From assembly GCF_028475105.1 (NCBI RefSeq), contig NZ_CP116936.1:6571501-6635500 (forward strand): a DNA stretch of 64,000 nucleotides, in the 5' to 3' direction. A program made the position numbers and the translations under genes. Positions 8,266-15,871 of the stretch are shown in pieces. The stretch comes from Micromonospora sp. LH3U1. GTDB lineage: Bacteria > Actinomycetota > Actinomycetes > Mycobacteriales > Micromonosporaceae. Position 1 is the first letter of the stretch. Each line of letters starts with the position of its first letter. The notes beneath the pieces were generated by a model that made no database searches, was not told the origin of the DNA, and saw only the letters and a program-made list of their open reading frames with translations.

Positions 8266-9540
8266 GTGTCCGTCACTCTCGTTCCCTCACTGCCCACCCA
8301 CTTCGACGCCGCGCCCACGCCGGTCTCGTCGCGGCCACTCGACGTCCTCGGTGTGCCGGGCGAGATCAACCTGGACTACGCGGCCAGCGCGCCGTGCGCC
8401 CAGGCCGCCGCCGACGCGGTGGCCGAGCTGCTTCCCTGGTACGCCAGCGTGCACCGCGGGGCGGGCGCGCTGTCCCGGCGCTGCACCCTCGCGTACGAGC
8501 AGGCCCGGCAGACGGTCGGCGACTTCTTCGGCGTCCGCGCCGACGATCACGTGATCTTCACCCGCAACACGACTGACGCGCTCAACCTGCTGGCGCGGGC
8601 ACTGCCGGCCGGCACGACGGTTGTCACCTTCGCGGGCGAGCACCACGCCAACCTGCTGCCCTGGCCGCGCGGTTCGGTGCGGCTGCCGGTGCCCAGCGAC
8701 CCCGCCGGGGCGGTACGCGACCTCGCCGCCGCCCTCACCGAGCTGCGCCGGGGCAACAGCCCGGCACTGCCGGTGCTGGTCGCGGTGACCGGTGCGAGCA
8801 ACGTGACAGGTGAACGGTGGCCGGTCGCCGAACTGGCCCGGGTGGCCCACCGGCACGGTGCCCGGATCGTGCTCGACGCCGCGCAACTCGCCCCGCACGC
8901 CCCGGTCGACCTGCGCGCGCTCGACGTCGACTACCTGGCCGTGTCCGGCCACAAGCTGTACGCGCCGTTCGGTGCGGGTGTGCTGGTCGGCCGGGCGGAC
9001 TGGCTGGACAGCGCTCCGCCGTACCTGGCGGGTGGCGGTGCCACCAGTCACGTCGGGCCGGCCACCCACGACGTGACCTGGACGACCGGTCCGGCCCGGC
9101 ATGAGGGCGGCACCCCGAATCTGCTCGGCGCGGTCGCGCTGGCGGCGGTGTGCGGTGCGCTCGACGACGCAGACCGGGCCGCGCTGGCCGCCCGCGAGCA
9201 GTCGCTGCTGGCCCGGCTGCGGACCGGCATCGCCGCCCTGCCGCACGTGGTGGAGCTGCGCACCTTCGGCCCGGACGCGCCCCGGGTCGGCATCGTCTCG
9301 TTCGTGGTCGCCGGATGGGACTCCGCCGACGTGGCCGCGCGGCTGGCCACCAGGCACCGGATCGGCGTACGCGACGGGTTGTTCTGCGCCCACCCGCTGG
9401 CCCGGCGGCTGCTCACCGAGGCGGCGGGGCGTACCGGCCGGCGGGACCTGCCACCCACCGCGCTGCGCGCCAGCATCGGCCTGGGCAGCACGACCGCGCA
9501 GGTGGACCGGCTGCTCGCCGCGCTCGCCGAGCTGGGCTGA
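8266..9540 (+). CDS. Class V PLP-dependent aminotransferase / cysteine desulfurase-like enzyme
   Basis: A 424-residue fold-type I PLP enzyme. Visible: INLDYAASAPCAQ near the N-terminus, a HRGAGALSRR substrate region, DHVIFTRNTTDALNLLARAL, GEHHANLLPW, VLDAAQLAPHAPVDL (PLP-binding Asp), and the Schiff-base lysine in YLAVSGHKLYAPFGAGVLVGR. It belongs with the SufS/NifS-like group, but a desulfurase active-site Cys loop is not obvious, so the reaction may be a lyase or aminotransferase. The upstream SAM-IV riboswitch ties it to sulfur or methionine metabolism. GTG 8266 follows GGAGG by 7 nt. Confidence 0.85.
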   Translation: MSVTLVPSLPTHFDAAPTPVSSRPLDVLGVPGEINLDYAASAPCAQAAADAVAELLPWYASVHRGAGALSRRCTLAYEQARQTVGDFFGVRADDHVIFTRNTTDALNLLARALPAGTTVVTFAGEHHANLLPWPRGSVRLPVPSDPAGAVRDLAAALTELRRGNSPALPVLVAVTGASNVTGERWPVAELARVAHRHGARIVLDAAQLAPHAPVDLRALDVDYLAVSGHKLYAPFGAGVLVGRADWLDSAPPYLAGGGATSHVGPATHDVTWTTGPARHEGGTPNLLGAVALAAVCGALDDADRAALAAREQSLLARLRTGIAALPHVVELRTFGPDAPRVGIVSFVVAGWDSADVAARLATRHRIGVRDGLFCAHPLARRLLTEAAGRTGRRDLPPTALRASIGLGSTTAQVDRLLAALAELG

Positions 9541-9564
9541 GGCCCGCCCGCTGGTGGCCCCCGC

Positions 9565-10830
9565 TCAGCCGACCGGCGGGGCGGTGGGTGGCTTCGGCGC
9601 CTCGCCGGGCTCGGCCGGCTCACCGACCGGCCGTTCCTGCTCCCCGAAGGCGGTGCGAATCCACCGGTTCGCCTCCTCCTGCTCGATCCCGGAGGCCACC
9701 AGCAGGTCGCTCGCGGTGGTCCGGATCTGGGCGACCACCACACTGCCGGAGAAGCCGACCCCGGCACCGTACGCCCGGCCGGCTTCGCTGACCGCCCGCA
9801 GCGACCGCTCCCGGGCCTTCTGCGGTTCCTCGCCGGCGGCGAACTCGTGTTTGAGCAGCCGGACCGACTCGGCGAGATGGCCGATGGCGTCCGGCATCGG
9901 ATCGGGCACCGGCTCCTCGTCCTCGACCAGCGTGACGGCCCGGCGAATCAGCGTGCCGGTGTTGCGCATCGCCCGGTCGACCGGGTCGGCCGCCTCCGCG
10001 TAGTGGATCAGCTCACTGCGACGGTGCCAGCGGGCCGGGGAGAGGGTGGCCGTCTCCTTCGCGCCCTCGATCGCCTCGGCCAACGTGGCCAGCTCCTCCT
10101 TGTTGTCGCGCAGCCGATCCAGCGCCCGCTGGATGCTGGCGCGGTCCCGGCTGCGCAACCCGTCCGCGGTGGCGTCGAGCTGGGCGGCGAGCAGGTCCAG
10201 CGCCGGCCGCGCGGCCCGGTTGATCACCCGGAGCGGGTTCAGCGGCAGCAACACCGCCGTGACCAGCAACGCGATCCCACCGCCGAGGAACGCGTCGACG
10301 AAGCGTGGGATCTCCAGATCCTTGGTGGACGGGCTCAGCGTCACGATCAGCACCGCCGTGGCCGCCGCCTGGATGACGATGGCCACGCTCGCCCCGGCGA
10401 AGATCGTGAACAGGATCGCCACCGTGACCACCAGGCCGAGCTGCCACGCCCCGGTGCCGAGCAGGTAGATCAGGAAGTCGCCGATGGCCACCCCGATCCC
10501 CACCCCGGCGATCAACTCCACGGTCCGGCGGAACCGCTGGCCGACCGACGCGGCCAGGGTGCCGACCGCGGAGATCGGCGCGAACACCGGTTGCGGGTTG
10601 CCGAGCACCTTGTGCGAGATCAGGTACGCCAGCCCGGCGGCAAGCCCTGCCTGCACCGCCAGCCCGCCGGCCATCCGCACCCGGTGCAGCCGGTCGTGCA
10701 GGGTGGCGCGGCCACGATGGCGCAGCTGTTCGGTGGCCTCGGCGATCCGCGCGCCGTCGATGTCCACCAGCCCGTCGCGTAGCGCGGTACGTCGCACCAT
10801 CGGAGGACGCCTGTCCCGGGCCACGGCCAT
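9565..10830 (-). CDS. FUSC / aromatic acid exporter-like membrane protein
   Basis: A 421-residue membrane protein. Six hydrophobic segments lie between about residues 45 and 215 (for example AGLAAGLAYLISH, IAGVGIGVAIGDFLIYLLG, LGLVVTVAILFTIFAGASVAIVI and GGIALLVTAVLLPLNP). A long helical cytoplasmic domain and a Pro-rich tail follow. The pattern GNPQPVFAPISAVGTLAASVGQR then PLNPLRVINRAARPAL is typical of the FUSC/ArAE superfamily of putative efflux proteins. ATG 10830 is chosen; an ATG at 10800 is also possible and neither has a Shine-Dalgarno. Convergent with the aminotransferase gene. Confidence 0.8.
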   Translation of the reverse strand: MAVARDRRPPMVRRTALRDGLVDIDGARIAEATEQLRHRGRATLHDRLHRVRMAGGLAVQAGLAAGLAYLISHKVLGNPQPVFAPISAVGTLAASVGQRFRRTVELIAGVGIGVAIGDFLIYLLGTGAWQLGLVVTVAILFTIFAGASVAIVIQAAATAVLIVTLSPSTKDLEIPRFVDAFLGGGIALLVTAVLLPLNPLRVINRAARPALDLLAAQLDATADGLRSRDRASIQRALDRLRDNKEELATLAEAIEGAKETATLSPARWHRRSELIHYAEAADPVDRAMRNTGTLIRRAVTLVEDEEPVPDPMPDAIGHLAESVRLLKHEFAAGEEPQKARERSLRAVSEAGRAYGAGVGFSGSVVVAQIRTTASDLLVASGIEQEEANRWIRTAFGEQERPVGEPAEPGEAPKPPTAPPVG

Positions 10831-10889
10831 GGGCGCGACTACCCGTGGCAGGCCCGCTGAATCCTGCCGCGCCACGCGCTGCGGGCGCG

Positions 10890-11564
10890 ATGCGGCAGAC
10901 TCGACTGGTGGTTGATCTCCTGGATCGATGGCGGGTGGCGGCCCGGGGCGCCGGTGCGAGGCCGGACGCGGGTTTGACCAGGGCCGGGGAGCTGTTGCTC
11001 GCCCGGTGGCGGGAGCCGCACCGGCACTACCACACGGTGGCCCACCTGACGGCGGTGCTCGACGTGGTGGACCAGCACGCCGGGCTGACCGACCGGGCCG
11101 ACGTGGTCCGGCTGGCGGCCTGGTGGCACGACGCGGTCTACGACCCACGGGCCGACGGCGACGCCAACGAACGGGACAGCGCCGCGCTGGCCGAGAGCGT
11201 GCTCACCGGGCTCGGGGTGCCGGTGTCCACGGCAGCCGAGGTGCACCGGCTGGTGCTGCTCACCGCCGGACACGCGGTGGCACCGGGCGACCGGGACGGC
11301 GCCCTGCTCTGCGATGCGGACCTCGCCGTGCTGGCCGCGCCGCCAGCCACCTACGAGCGTTACGCGGCGGCCATCCGGCGGGAGTACGCCCATGTGCCGG
11401 AGCCGGCCTTCCGGGCCGGGCGGGCCGCGGTGTTGACCGGCCTGCTGGCACTGCCCGCGCTGTTCCGGCTGCCACAGCTTCACGGCCGCTGGGAGGAGCC
11501 CGCCCGCGACAACGTGCGCCGTGAGCTGGCCACGCTCACCGGGTCGCCGGGGGGCGCGGGCTGA
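10890..11564 (+). CDS. HD-domain metal-dependent phosphohydrolase-like protein
   Basis: A 224-residue cytoplasmic protein. The HD-superfamily metal ligands are visible: HYHTVAHLTAVLD near residue 45, then LAAWWHDAVYDP (the HD pair), ERDSAALAESVL, and VHRLVLLTAGH, followed by LCDADLAVLAAPPATYERYAAAIRREYAHVP. This is the signature of the predicted HD phosphohydrolases common in bacteria (COG4339 type). Substrate unknown. ATG 10890 is used; GTG 10908, 6 nt after CAGACT, is a plausible leaderless alternative. Its last 29 bases overlap the 3' end of the convergent DUF4031 gene. Confidence 0.8.
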   Translation: MRQTRLVVDLLDRWRVAARGAGARPDAGLTRAGELLLARWREPHRHYHTVAHLTAVLDVVDQHAGLTDRADVVRLAAWWHDAVYDPRADGDANERDSAALAESVLTGLGVPVSTAAEVHRLVLLTAGHAVAPGDRDGALLCDADLAVLAAPPATYERYAAAIRREYAHVPEPAFRAGRAAVLTGLLALPALFRLPQLHGRWEEPARDNVRRELATLTGSPGGAG

Positions 11565-11862
11565 CCAGGTGCTGTGACGGCCTGACCAGGTGCTTCGGCG
11601 GGCCGACCAGGTGCTTCGGGCGGCGCAGGCCGGCAGCGCGGAGCAACCGGACCAGCTCCCGACTCGGCACCACCTGGGCACCGAGCCACACCGCCGCCGC
11701 GAACCGCTCGGCCGGGATGTCGTAGTGGTCCCGGTCGAAGCCGCGCCGGGGAGCGCCGAGCGCCTCAGCGAAGGCGTGCAGCTCGGCGTACGAAACGTCG
11801 CTGATCAGGTGCGACCAGAGCCGACCGCGCCACGGCCAGGCAGGCCGGTCCAGGTAGAGCAT
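11536..11862 (-). CDS. DUF4031 domain protein
   Basis: A 108-residue protein with the DUF4031 signature: MLYLDRPAWPWRGRLWSHLISD, then ELHAFAEALGAPRRGFDRDHYDIP and LGAQVVPSRELVRLLRAAGLRR. Function unknown. ATG 11862 is likely leaderless, with TAGCTT about 8 nt upstream; a TTG three codons earlier is the alternative. The C-terminal end PKHLVGPPKHLVRPSQHLV is encoded by a 21-bp triplicated repeat, which reaches into the stop-codon region of the convergent HD gene. Confidence 0.75.
   Translation of the reverse strand: MLYLDRPAWPWRGRLWSHLISDVSYAELHAFAEALGAPRRGFDRDHYDIPAERFAAAVWLGAQVVPSRELVRLLRAAGLRRPKHLVGPPKHLVRPSQHLVSPRPPATR
11562..11624. repeat. Three in-frame 21-bp repeats at the end of the DUF4031 gene
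   Basis: The core gaccaggtgct recurs at 11563, 11584 and 11605 with exactly 21-bp spacing, encoding three HLV-containing heptapeptides at the protein's C-terminus. In-frame duplication is the simplest explanation. Confidence 0.85.
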
Positions 11863-11930
11863 GGTGCCCAAGCTATCCCGCGCAGTCGATCATGTTGATG
11901 ATCGCCGGCCGGCGACCTAGCCTCGGCTGC

Positions 11931-13331
11931 ATGGCCCCCACCACTCTCCTCGACGACCTGCGCGCCGCGCTCGGTGACGACGCCGTGCTCACCGACCCGG
12001 ACCTGCTGCGGATGCACCAGCGGGACGAGGCCGACCTGTGCGCCGCCGGCACCCCACTCGTGGTGACGCGTCCGCGCAGCACCGAACAGGTGGTCGCCGT
12101 GGTCCGGGCGGCGGCGCGGCATGGCGTACCCGTGGTGCCGCAGGGCGCGCGGACCGGGCTGGCCGGCGCGGCGAACGCGGTGGACGGCGCGGTGGTGCTC
12201 AGCACCGTCGCGATGGCCGAGATCCGGGAGATCGACCCGGTGAGCCGGATCGCGGTGGTTCAGCCGGGGGTGGTCAACGCGGCGCTGGCCGGGGCGGTCG
12301 CCAAGCAGGGCCTCTGGTACCCGCCGGACCCCGGGTCCTGGGAGTCGTCCACGATCGGCGGCAACGTGGCCACCAACGCTGGCGGCATGTGCTGCGTGAA
12401 GTACGGCGTGACCACCGAGTATGTGCTCGGCCTGGAGGTGGTGCTCGCCTCCGGTGAGGTGCTGCGCACCGGCCGGCGTACGGCCAAGGGGGTGGCTGGC
12501 TACGACCTGACCCGGCTCTTCGTCGGCTCGGAGGGCACCCTCGGGGTGATCACCGAGGTGACCGTGGCGCTGCGGCCCGCACCGGCCGACTCGCTGACCC
12601 TGGTGGCGGTCTTCCCGTCCACCGCGGCGGCCGGCGCGGCGGTGGCCGAGATCGCGGCCCGTGGGCTCACTCCCAGCCTGCTGGAGCTGCTCGACCAGAC
12701 CCACCTGCGGGCGATCGAGGCGTACCAGCCGATGGGGTTGCGGACCGACGCCCAGGCCCTGCTGCTGGCCGCCGCGGACACCGGCACCCGGGCGGCGGAC
12801 GACCTGGCCGACCTGGCCGAGGTGTGCGAGGCGGCCGGCGCCGACGAGGTCTACGCGGCCACCGACGCGGTGGAGGCGGCGGCGCTCCTACAGGCCCGCC
12901 GGCTGGCCCACCCTGCGATGGAGAAGTTCGCCGCCGACGCCTACCCGGGCGGCAACGGCGGTCTGGTGATCGACGATGTGGCGGTGCCGCGCGGGTCGCT
13001 CGCCGCCCTGCTGGACGGGGTGGCCCGGATCGCGGCCGAGTGCGAGGTGCCGATCGGCGTGGTGGGGCACGCCGGGGACGGCAACATGCATCCGAACATC
13101 GTCGTCGACCGGGCCGACCCGGCGAGCGTGGAGCGGGGCCGGCGGGCGTTCGACGAAATCATGCAGCTCGGCCTGGACCTGGGCGGGACGTGCACCGGGG
13201 AGCACGGGGTCGGGCTGCTCAAGCGGGACTGGCTGGCCCGGGAGATCGGGCCGGTCGGCGTCCGGGTGCACCAGGCGATCAAGTCGGCTCTGGACCCGGC
13301 TGGCCTGCTCAACCCCGGCAAGGTGCTCTGA
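11931..13331 (+). CDS. GlcD-type FAD-linked oxidase (glycolate/D-lactate dehydrogenase family)
   Basis: A 466-residue flavoprotein. The N-terminal FAD_binding_4 domain carries VVPQGARTGLAGAANAVDG, WYPPDPGSWESSTIGGN and TNAGGMCCVKYG, with VLRTGRRTAKGVAGYDLTRLFVGSEGTLGV. The C-terminal FAD-oxidase domain has the metal-binding motifs GHAGDGNMHPNIVV and GGTCTGEHGVGLLK. Family members oxidise 2-hydroxyacids such as glycolate or D-lactate. ATG 11931 is a leaderless-type start with TAGCCT 7 nt upstream; an ATG at 11892 is in frame but upstream of the promoter box. No separate iron-sulfur (GlcF) subunit gene is adjacent. Confidence 0.88.
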   Translation: MAPTTLLDDLRAALGDDAVLTDPDLLRMHQRDEADLCAAGTPLVVTRPRSTEQVVAVVRAAARHGVPVVPQGARTGLAGAANAVDGAVVLSTVAMAEIREIDPVSRIAVVQPGVVNAALAGAVAKQGLWYPPDPGSWESSTIGGNVATNAGGMCCVKYGVTTEYVLGLEVVLASGEVLRTGRRTAKGVAGYDLTRLFVGSEGTLGVITEVTVALRPAPADSLTLVAVFPSTAAAGAAVAEIAARGLTPSLLELLDQTHLRAIEAYQPMGLRTDAQALLLAAADTGTRAADDLADLAEVCEAAGADEVYAATDAVEAAALLQARRLAHPAMEKFAADAYPGGNGGLVIDDVAVPRGSLAALLDGVARIAAECEVPIGVVGHAGDGNMHPNIVVDRADPASVERGRRAFDEIMQLGLDLGGTCTGEHGVGLLKRDWLAREIGPVGVRVHQAIKSALDPAGLLNPGKVL

Positions 13332-13350
13332 CCTGCGCCGGTGCGGCGGC

Positions 13351-13887
13351 TCAGCCGATGATCTCGGCCGGGGTCGCCTGGGTGAGCAGCAGCAGGATCT
13401 CCCCGGCGACCGGCGTGCGTTCCTCACCTGGGCAGTCCTGCGAGGTGATCAGCCCGGTCGAGGTGAGCAGGCTGGACGTCAGGGCGTCGATGCAGGTGGT
13501 CCGGTATCTCCGGGCCTGATCGGTCTCGGTGGCGAGCGTCGGGTCCGCGAGCAGCACCTGGAGCCGTTCGGTGAGCTCCGGCGCGAGGGTGCCCCGGGAG
13601 GTCACCCCGTCACCGGCGCAGTCGAGGCACTGCCACGCGCCGTTCCGATCGACGCTCAGGGTGCGCAGCGGGCCGTCGGCGCCGAGCCGCTGAAGCAGGC
13701 TGACCTGGCCTGCGGCAACCGTGGTGGGGATCTCCAGCTGCGTTCCGCCACCCGCCGCGCCAGCGGTCGGTTGCGCCACCGGCGTGCCCCCCGCGTCCCG
13801 GTCGAACAGCGAACACCCGGTCAGGGCACCGACGAGCGCGGCGGCAAGGAGGGGGGCGAGTAGACGAGGGCGCGCGCGGGGGAGCAC
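13351..13887 (-). CDS. Secreted lipoprotein, function unknown
   Basis: A 178-residue protein with an Arg-rich N-terminus, a hydrophobic core and a lipobox LTGC at residues 22-25, so it is predicted to be lipid-anchored on the outer membrane face. The mature part contains four further cysteines (CLDC, and later single Cys residues) that could form disulfides, and a conserved-looking middle TVAAGQVSLLQRLGADGPLRTLSVDRNG. GTG 13887 is a leaderless-type start (TAGGTT 6-7 nt upstream). Convergent with the GlcD-type gene. I do not recognise the family. Confidence 0.72.
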   Translation of the reverse strand: MLPRARPRLLAPLLAAALVGALTGCSLFDRDAGGTPVAQPTAGAAGGGTQLEIPTTVAAGQVSLLQRLGADGPLRTLSVDRNGAWQCLDCAGDGVTSRGTLAPELTERLQVLLADPTLATETDQARRYRTTCIDALTSSLLTSTGLITSQDCPGEERTPVAGEILLLLTQATPAEIIG

Positions 13888-13974
13888 GCGCGGAAACCTA
13901 CCCCACCGTAGGTAGGACCGAAACCACCATCCGGGCCGGTAACGATGGTTACCACTCGGTAACGTTCCAATTCG

Positions 13975-15807
13975 TCACCGAGCGGACGGACGCAGCTCAG
14001 CCTGATCGTCGTCGCCACCCCGGTCGGCCGCGTAACCCCGGACGTCCGGCGCGCCGAGCCGTGCCGCGTCCGCCGCGGCGTCGTCCGGCATCAACTGGGA
14101 CTGCCGCTCCGCCTCCACGCGGGCGCGGTAGTGCTCGACCTCGCGTGCCCGGGTGGCCGCGTCCCAACCGAGCACCGCGCCCATCAGTTCGGCGGTGTGC
14201 TCCGCCGACTCCAGCCCTCGGTGGCTGGTCTCGAAGGAGATCCGGGTCCGCCGGGTCAGCACGTCCTCCAGGTGCAGCGCACCCTCGGCCCGCGCCGCGT
14301 AGGCGACCTCCGCCGCCAGATACTCCGGAGCACCGGCCAGCGGAGAAGCGAGCAGCGGATCGGCGTCGATCAGCGCCAGCAGGTCCAGAGTGAGGGTGCC
14401 GTACCGCTCCAGCAGGTGCTCCACCACGCCCACCGGCACGCCGTGCCGGCGGGCCAGGTCGGCCCGGTCCCGCCACATCGCCGGGTACCCGTCGGCGCCG
14501 AGCAGCGGCAGGTCGGCGGTCCGCGACGACCGGGCGCCGCCCAACCGACGCACCGCCCGGTCGACCACGTCGGCGGCCATCACCCGGTACGTCGTGTACT
14601 TGCCGCCGGCGACCAGCAGCAGCCCGAGCATCGGCTCGAAGACCGCGTGCTCCCGCGAGAGCTTCGAGGTCGAGTCGGCCTCTCCGGCCAGCAGCGGCCG
14701 CAGCCCGGCGTACACCCCCTCGATGTCGGCGGTGGTCAACGGTCGGTCCAGCACGGTGTTGACCTGCTGCAACAGATAGTCGATGTCGCGGGCGGACGCG
14801 GCCGGGTGGGACCGGTCCAGCCGCCAGTCGGTGTCCGTCGTGCCGATGATCCAGTGCCCGCCCCAGGGGATGACGAAGAGCACCGACTTCGCCGTACGCA
14901 GGATGAGCCCCGTCTCGCCGGTGATCGCCGAGCGGGGCACCACCAGGTGCACACCCTTGGAGGCGCGCACCCGGATGCCGGGCCGCAGGCCCACGTCGTT
15001 GAGCATCCGGGACATGTCGTCGCTCCACACACCGGTGGCGGCGATGACGGTACGGGCCTGCACCTCGAACTCCGCGTCCGGTGAGCCCTCCGGCGCCTCC
15101 AGGTCGCGGACGCGGACGCCGGTCACCTCGCGCGCCTGCCGGATCAGCCCGACGGCGCGGGCACTGCTCACCACCGTGGCGCCGAGGCTGGCCGCGGTAC
15201 GCGCCAGGGTGACCACCAGACGGGCGTCGTCGACCTGCCCGTCGTAGTAGCGGATCGCCCCGGCCAGCGCGTCGGCCCGCAGGCTCGGGAAGATCCGGCG
15301 GGCCCCCTCCCGGGTCAGGTGCCGGTGCAGTGGCATGCCCCGGCCACCGCCGAAGACCCCGGCGAAGGCGTCGTAGGTGGCCACACCGGCGCCGTAGTAC
15401 GAGCGGCGGAAGATCCGGGCCGGCAGGTCCCGCAGGCCCCGCCCGGCCGGCAGCGGCACCAGGAACGGCACCGGGCGCACCAGGTGCGGCGCGAGTCGGG
15501 TGGCCAGCAGGCCGCGCTCGGTGAGCGCCTCGTGGACCAGGTGGAACTCCAACTGCTCCAGGTAGCGCAGGCCACCGTGGATGAGTTTGCTGGACCGGCT
15601 GGAGGTGCCCGCAGCGAGGTCGCGCGCCTCCACCAGGGCCACCTTCAAGCCCCGGGAGGCCGCGTCCAGGGCGGCACCGGCACCGGTCACCCCACCACCG
15701 ATGACCAGCACGTCGAAGCGCTCGTGGCGCAGTCGACGCAGGTCGGACGCACGGCGGACCGGCGAGAGCTGACCGGCGACGGATCGGGAGATATTGGGGT
15801 CGCGCAC
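13975..15807 (-). CDS. glpD: Glycerol-3-phosphate dehydrogenase, FAD-dependent
   Basis: A 610-residue enzyme oxidising sn-glycerol-3-phosphate to dihydroxyacetone phosphate at the membrane and feeding electrons to the respiratory chain. Dinucleotide-binding motif DVLVIGGGVTGAGAALDAAS lies near residue 33; further family motifs are GTSSRSSKLIHGGLRYLEQ, RASKGVHLVVPR and GHWIIGTTDTDW, and the C-terminal DAO_C domain has LHLEDVLTRRTRISFE. GTG 15807 is preferred, 6 nt after TACGGT. In-frame ATGs upstream fall inside the divergent protease promoter region. No glpF or glpK is adjacent. Confidence 0.93.
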   Translation of the reverse strand: MRDPNISRSVAGQLSPVRRASDLRRLRHERFDVLVIGGGVTGAGAALDAASRGLKVALVEARDLAAGTSSRSSKLIHGGLRYLEQLEFHLVHEALTERGLLATRLAPHLVRPVPFLVPLPAGRGLRDLPARIFRRSYYGAGVATYDAFAGVFGGGRGMPLHRHLTREGARRIFPSLRADALAGAIRYYDGQVDDARLVVTLARTAASLGATVVSSARAVGLIRQAREVTGVRVRDLEAPEGSPDAEFEVQARTVIAATGVWSDDMSRMLNDVGLRPGIRVRASKGVHLVVPRSAITGETGLILRTAKSVLFVIPWGGHWIIGTTDTDWRLDRSHPAASARDIDYLLQQVNTVLDRPLTTADIEGVYAGLRPLLAGEADSTSKLSREHAVFEPMLGLLLVAGGKYTTYRVMAADVVDRAVRRLGGARSSRTADLPLLGADGYPAMWRDRADLARRHGVPVGVVEHLLERYGTLTLDLLALIDADPLLASPLAGAPEYLAAEVAYAARAEGALHLEDVLTRRTRISFETSHRGLESAEHTAELMGAVLGWDAATRAREVEHYRARVEAERQSQLMPDDAAADAARLGAPDVRGYAADRGGDDDQAELRPSAR

Positions 15808-15871
15808 CCGTCCACCGTAACCGCCGCGCCAGCGTGCCGACATTCGCCGCCCGCCCCGTACTGTGCGAGGC

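Noticed and set aside
11892..11930. Earlier ATG for the GlcD-type gene
   Set aside because: The extra 13 codons contain the TAGCCT promoter box 7 nt ahead of ATG 11931 and show no similarity to the family N-terminus.
13925..13955. GGTAAC/GTTACC hairpin and repeated CGGTAACG near the glpD 3' end as a glpD operator
   Set aside because: It lies downstream of glpD, in the promoter region of the lipoprotein gene; arms are only 6 bp, so I do not assign a role.
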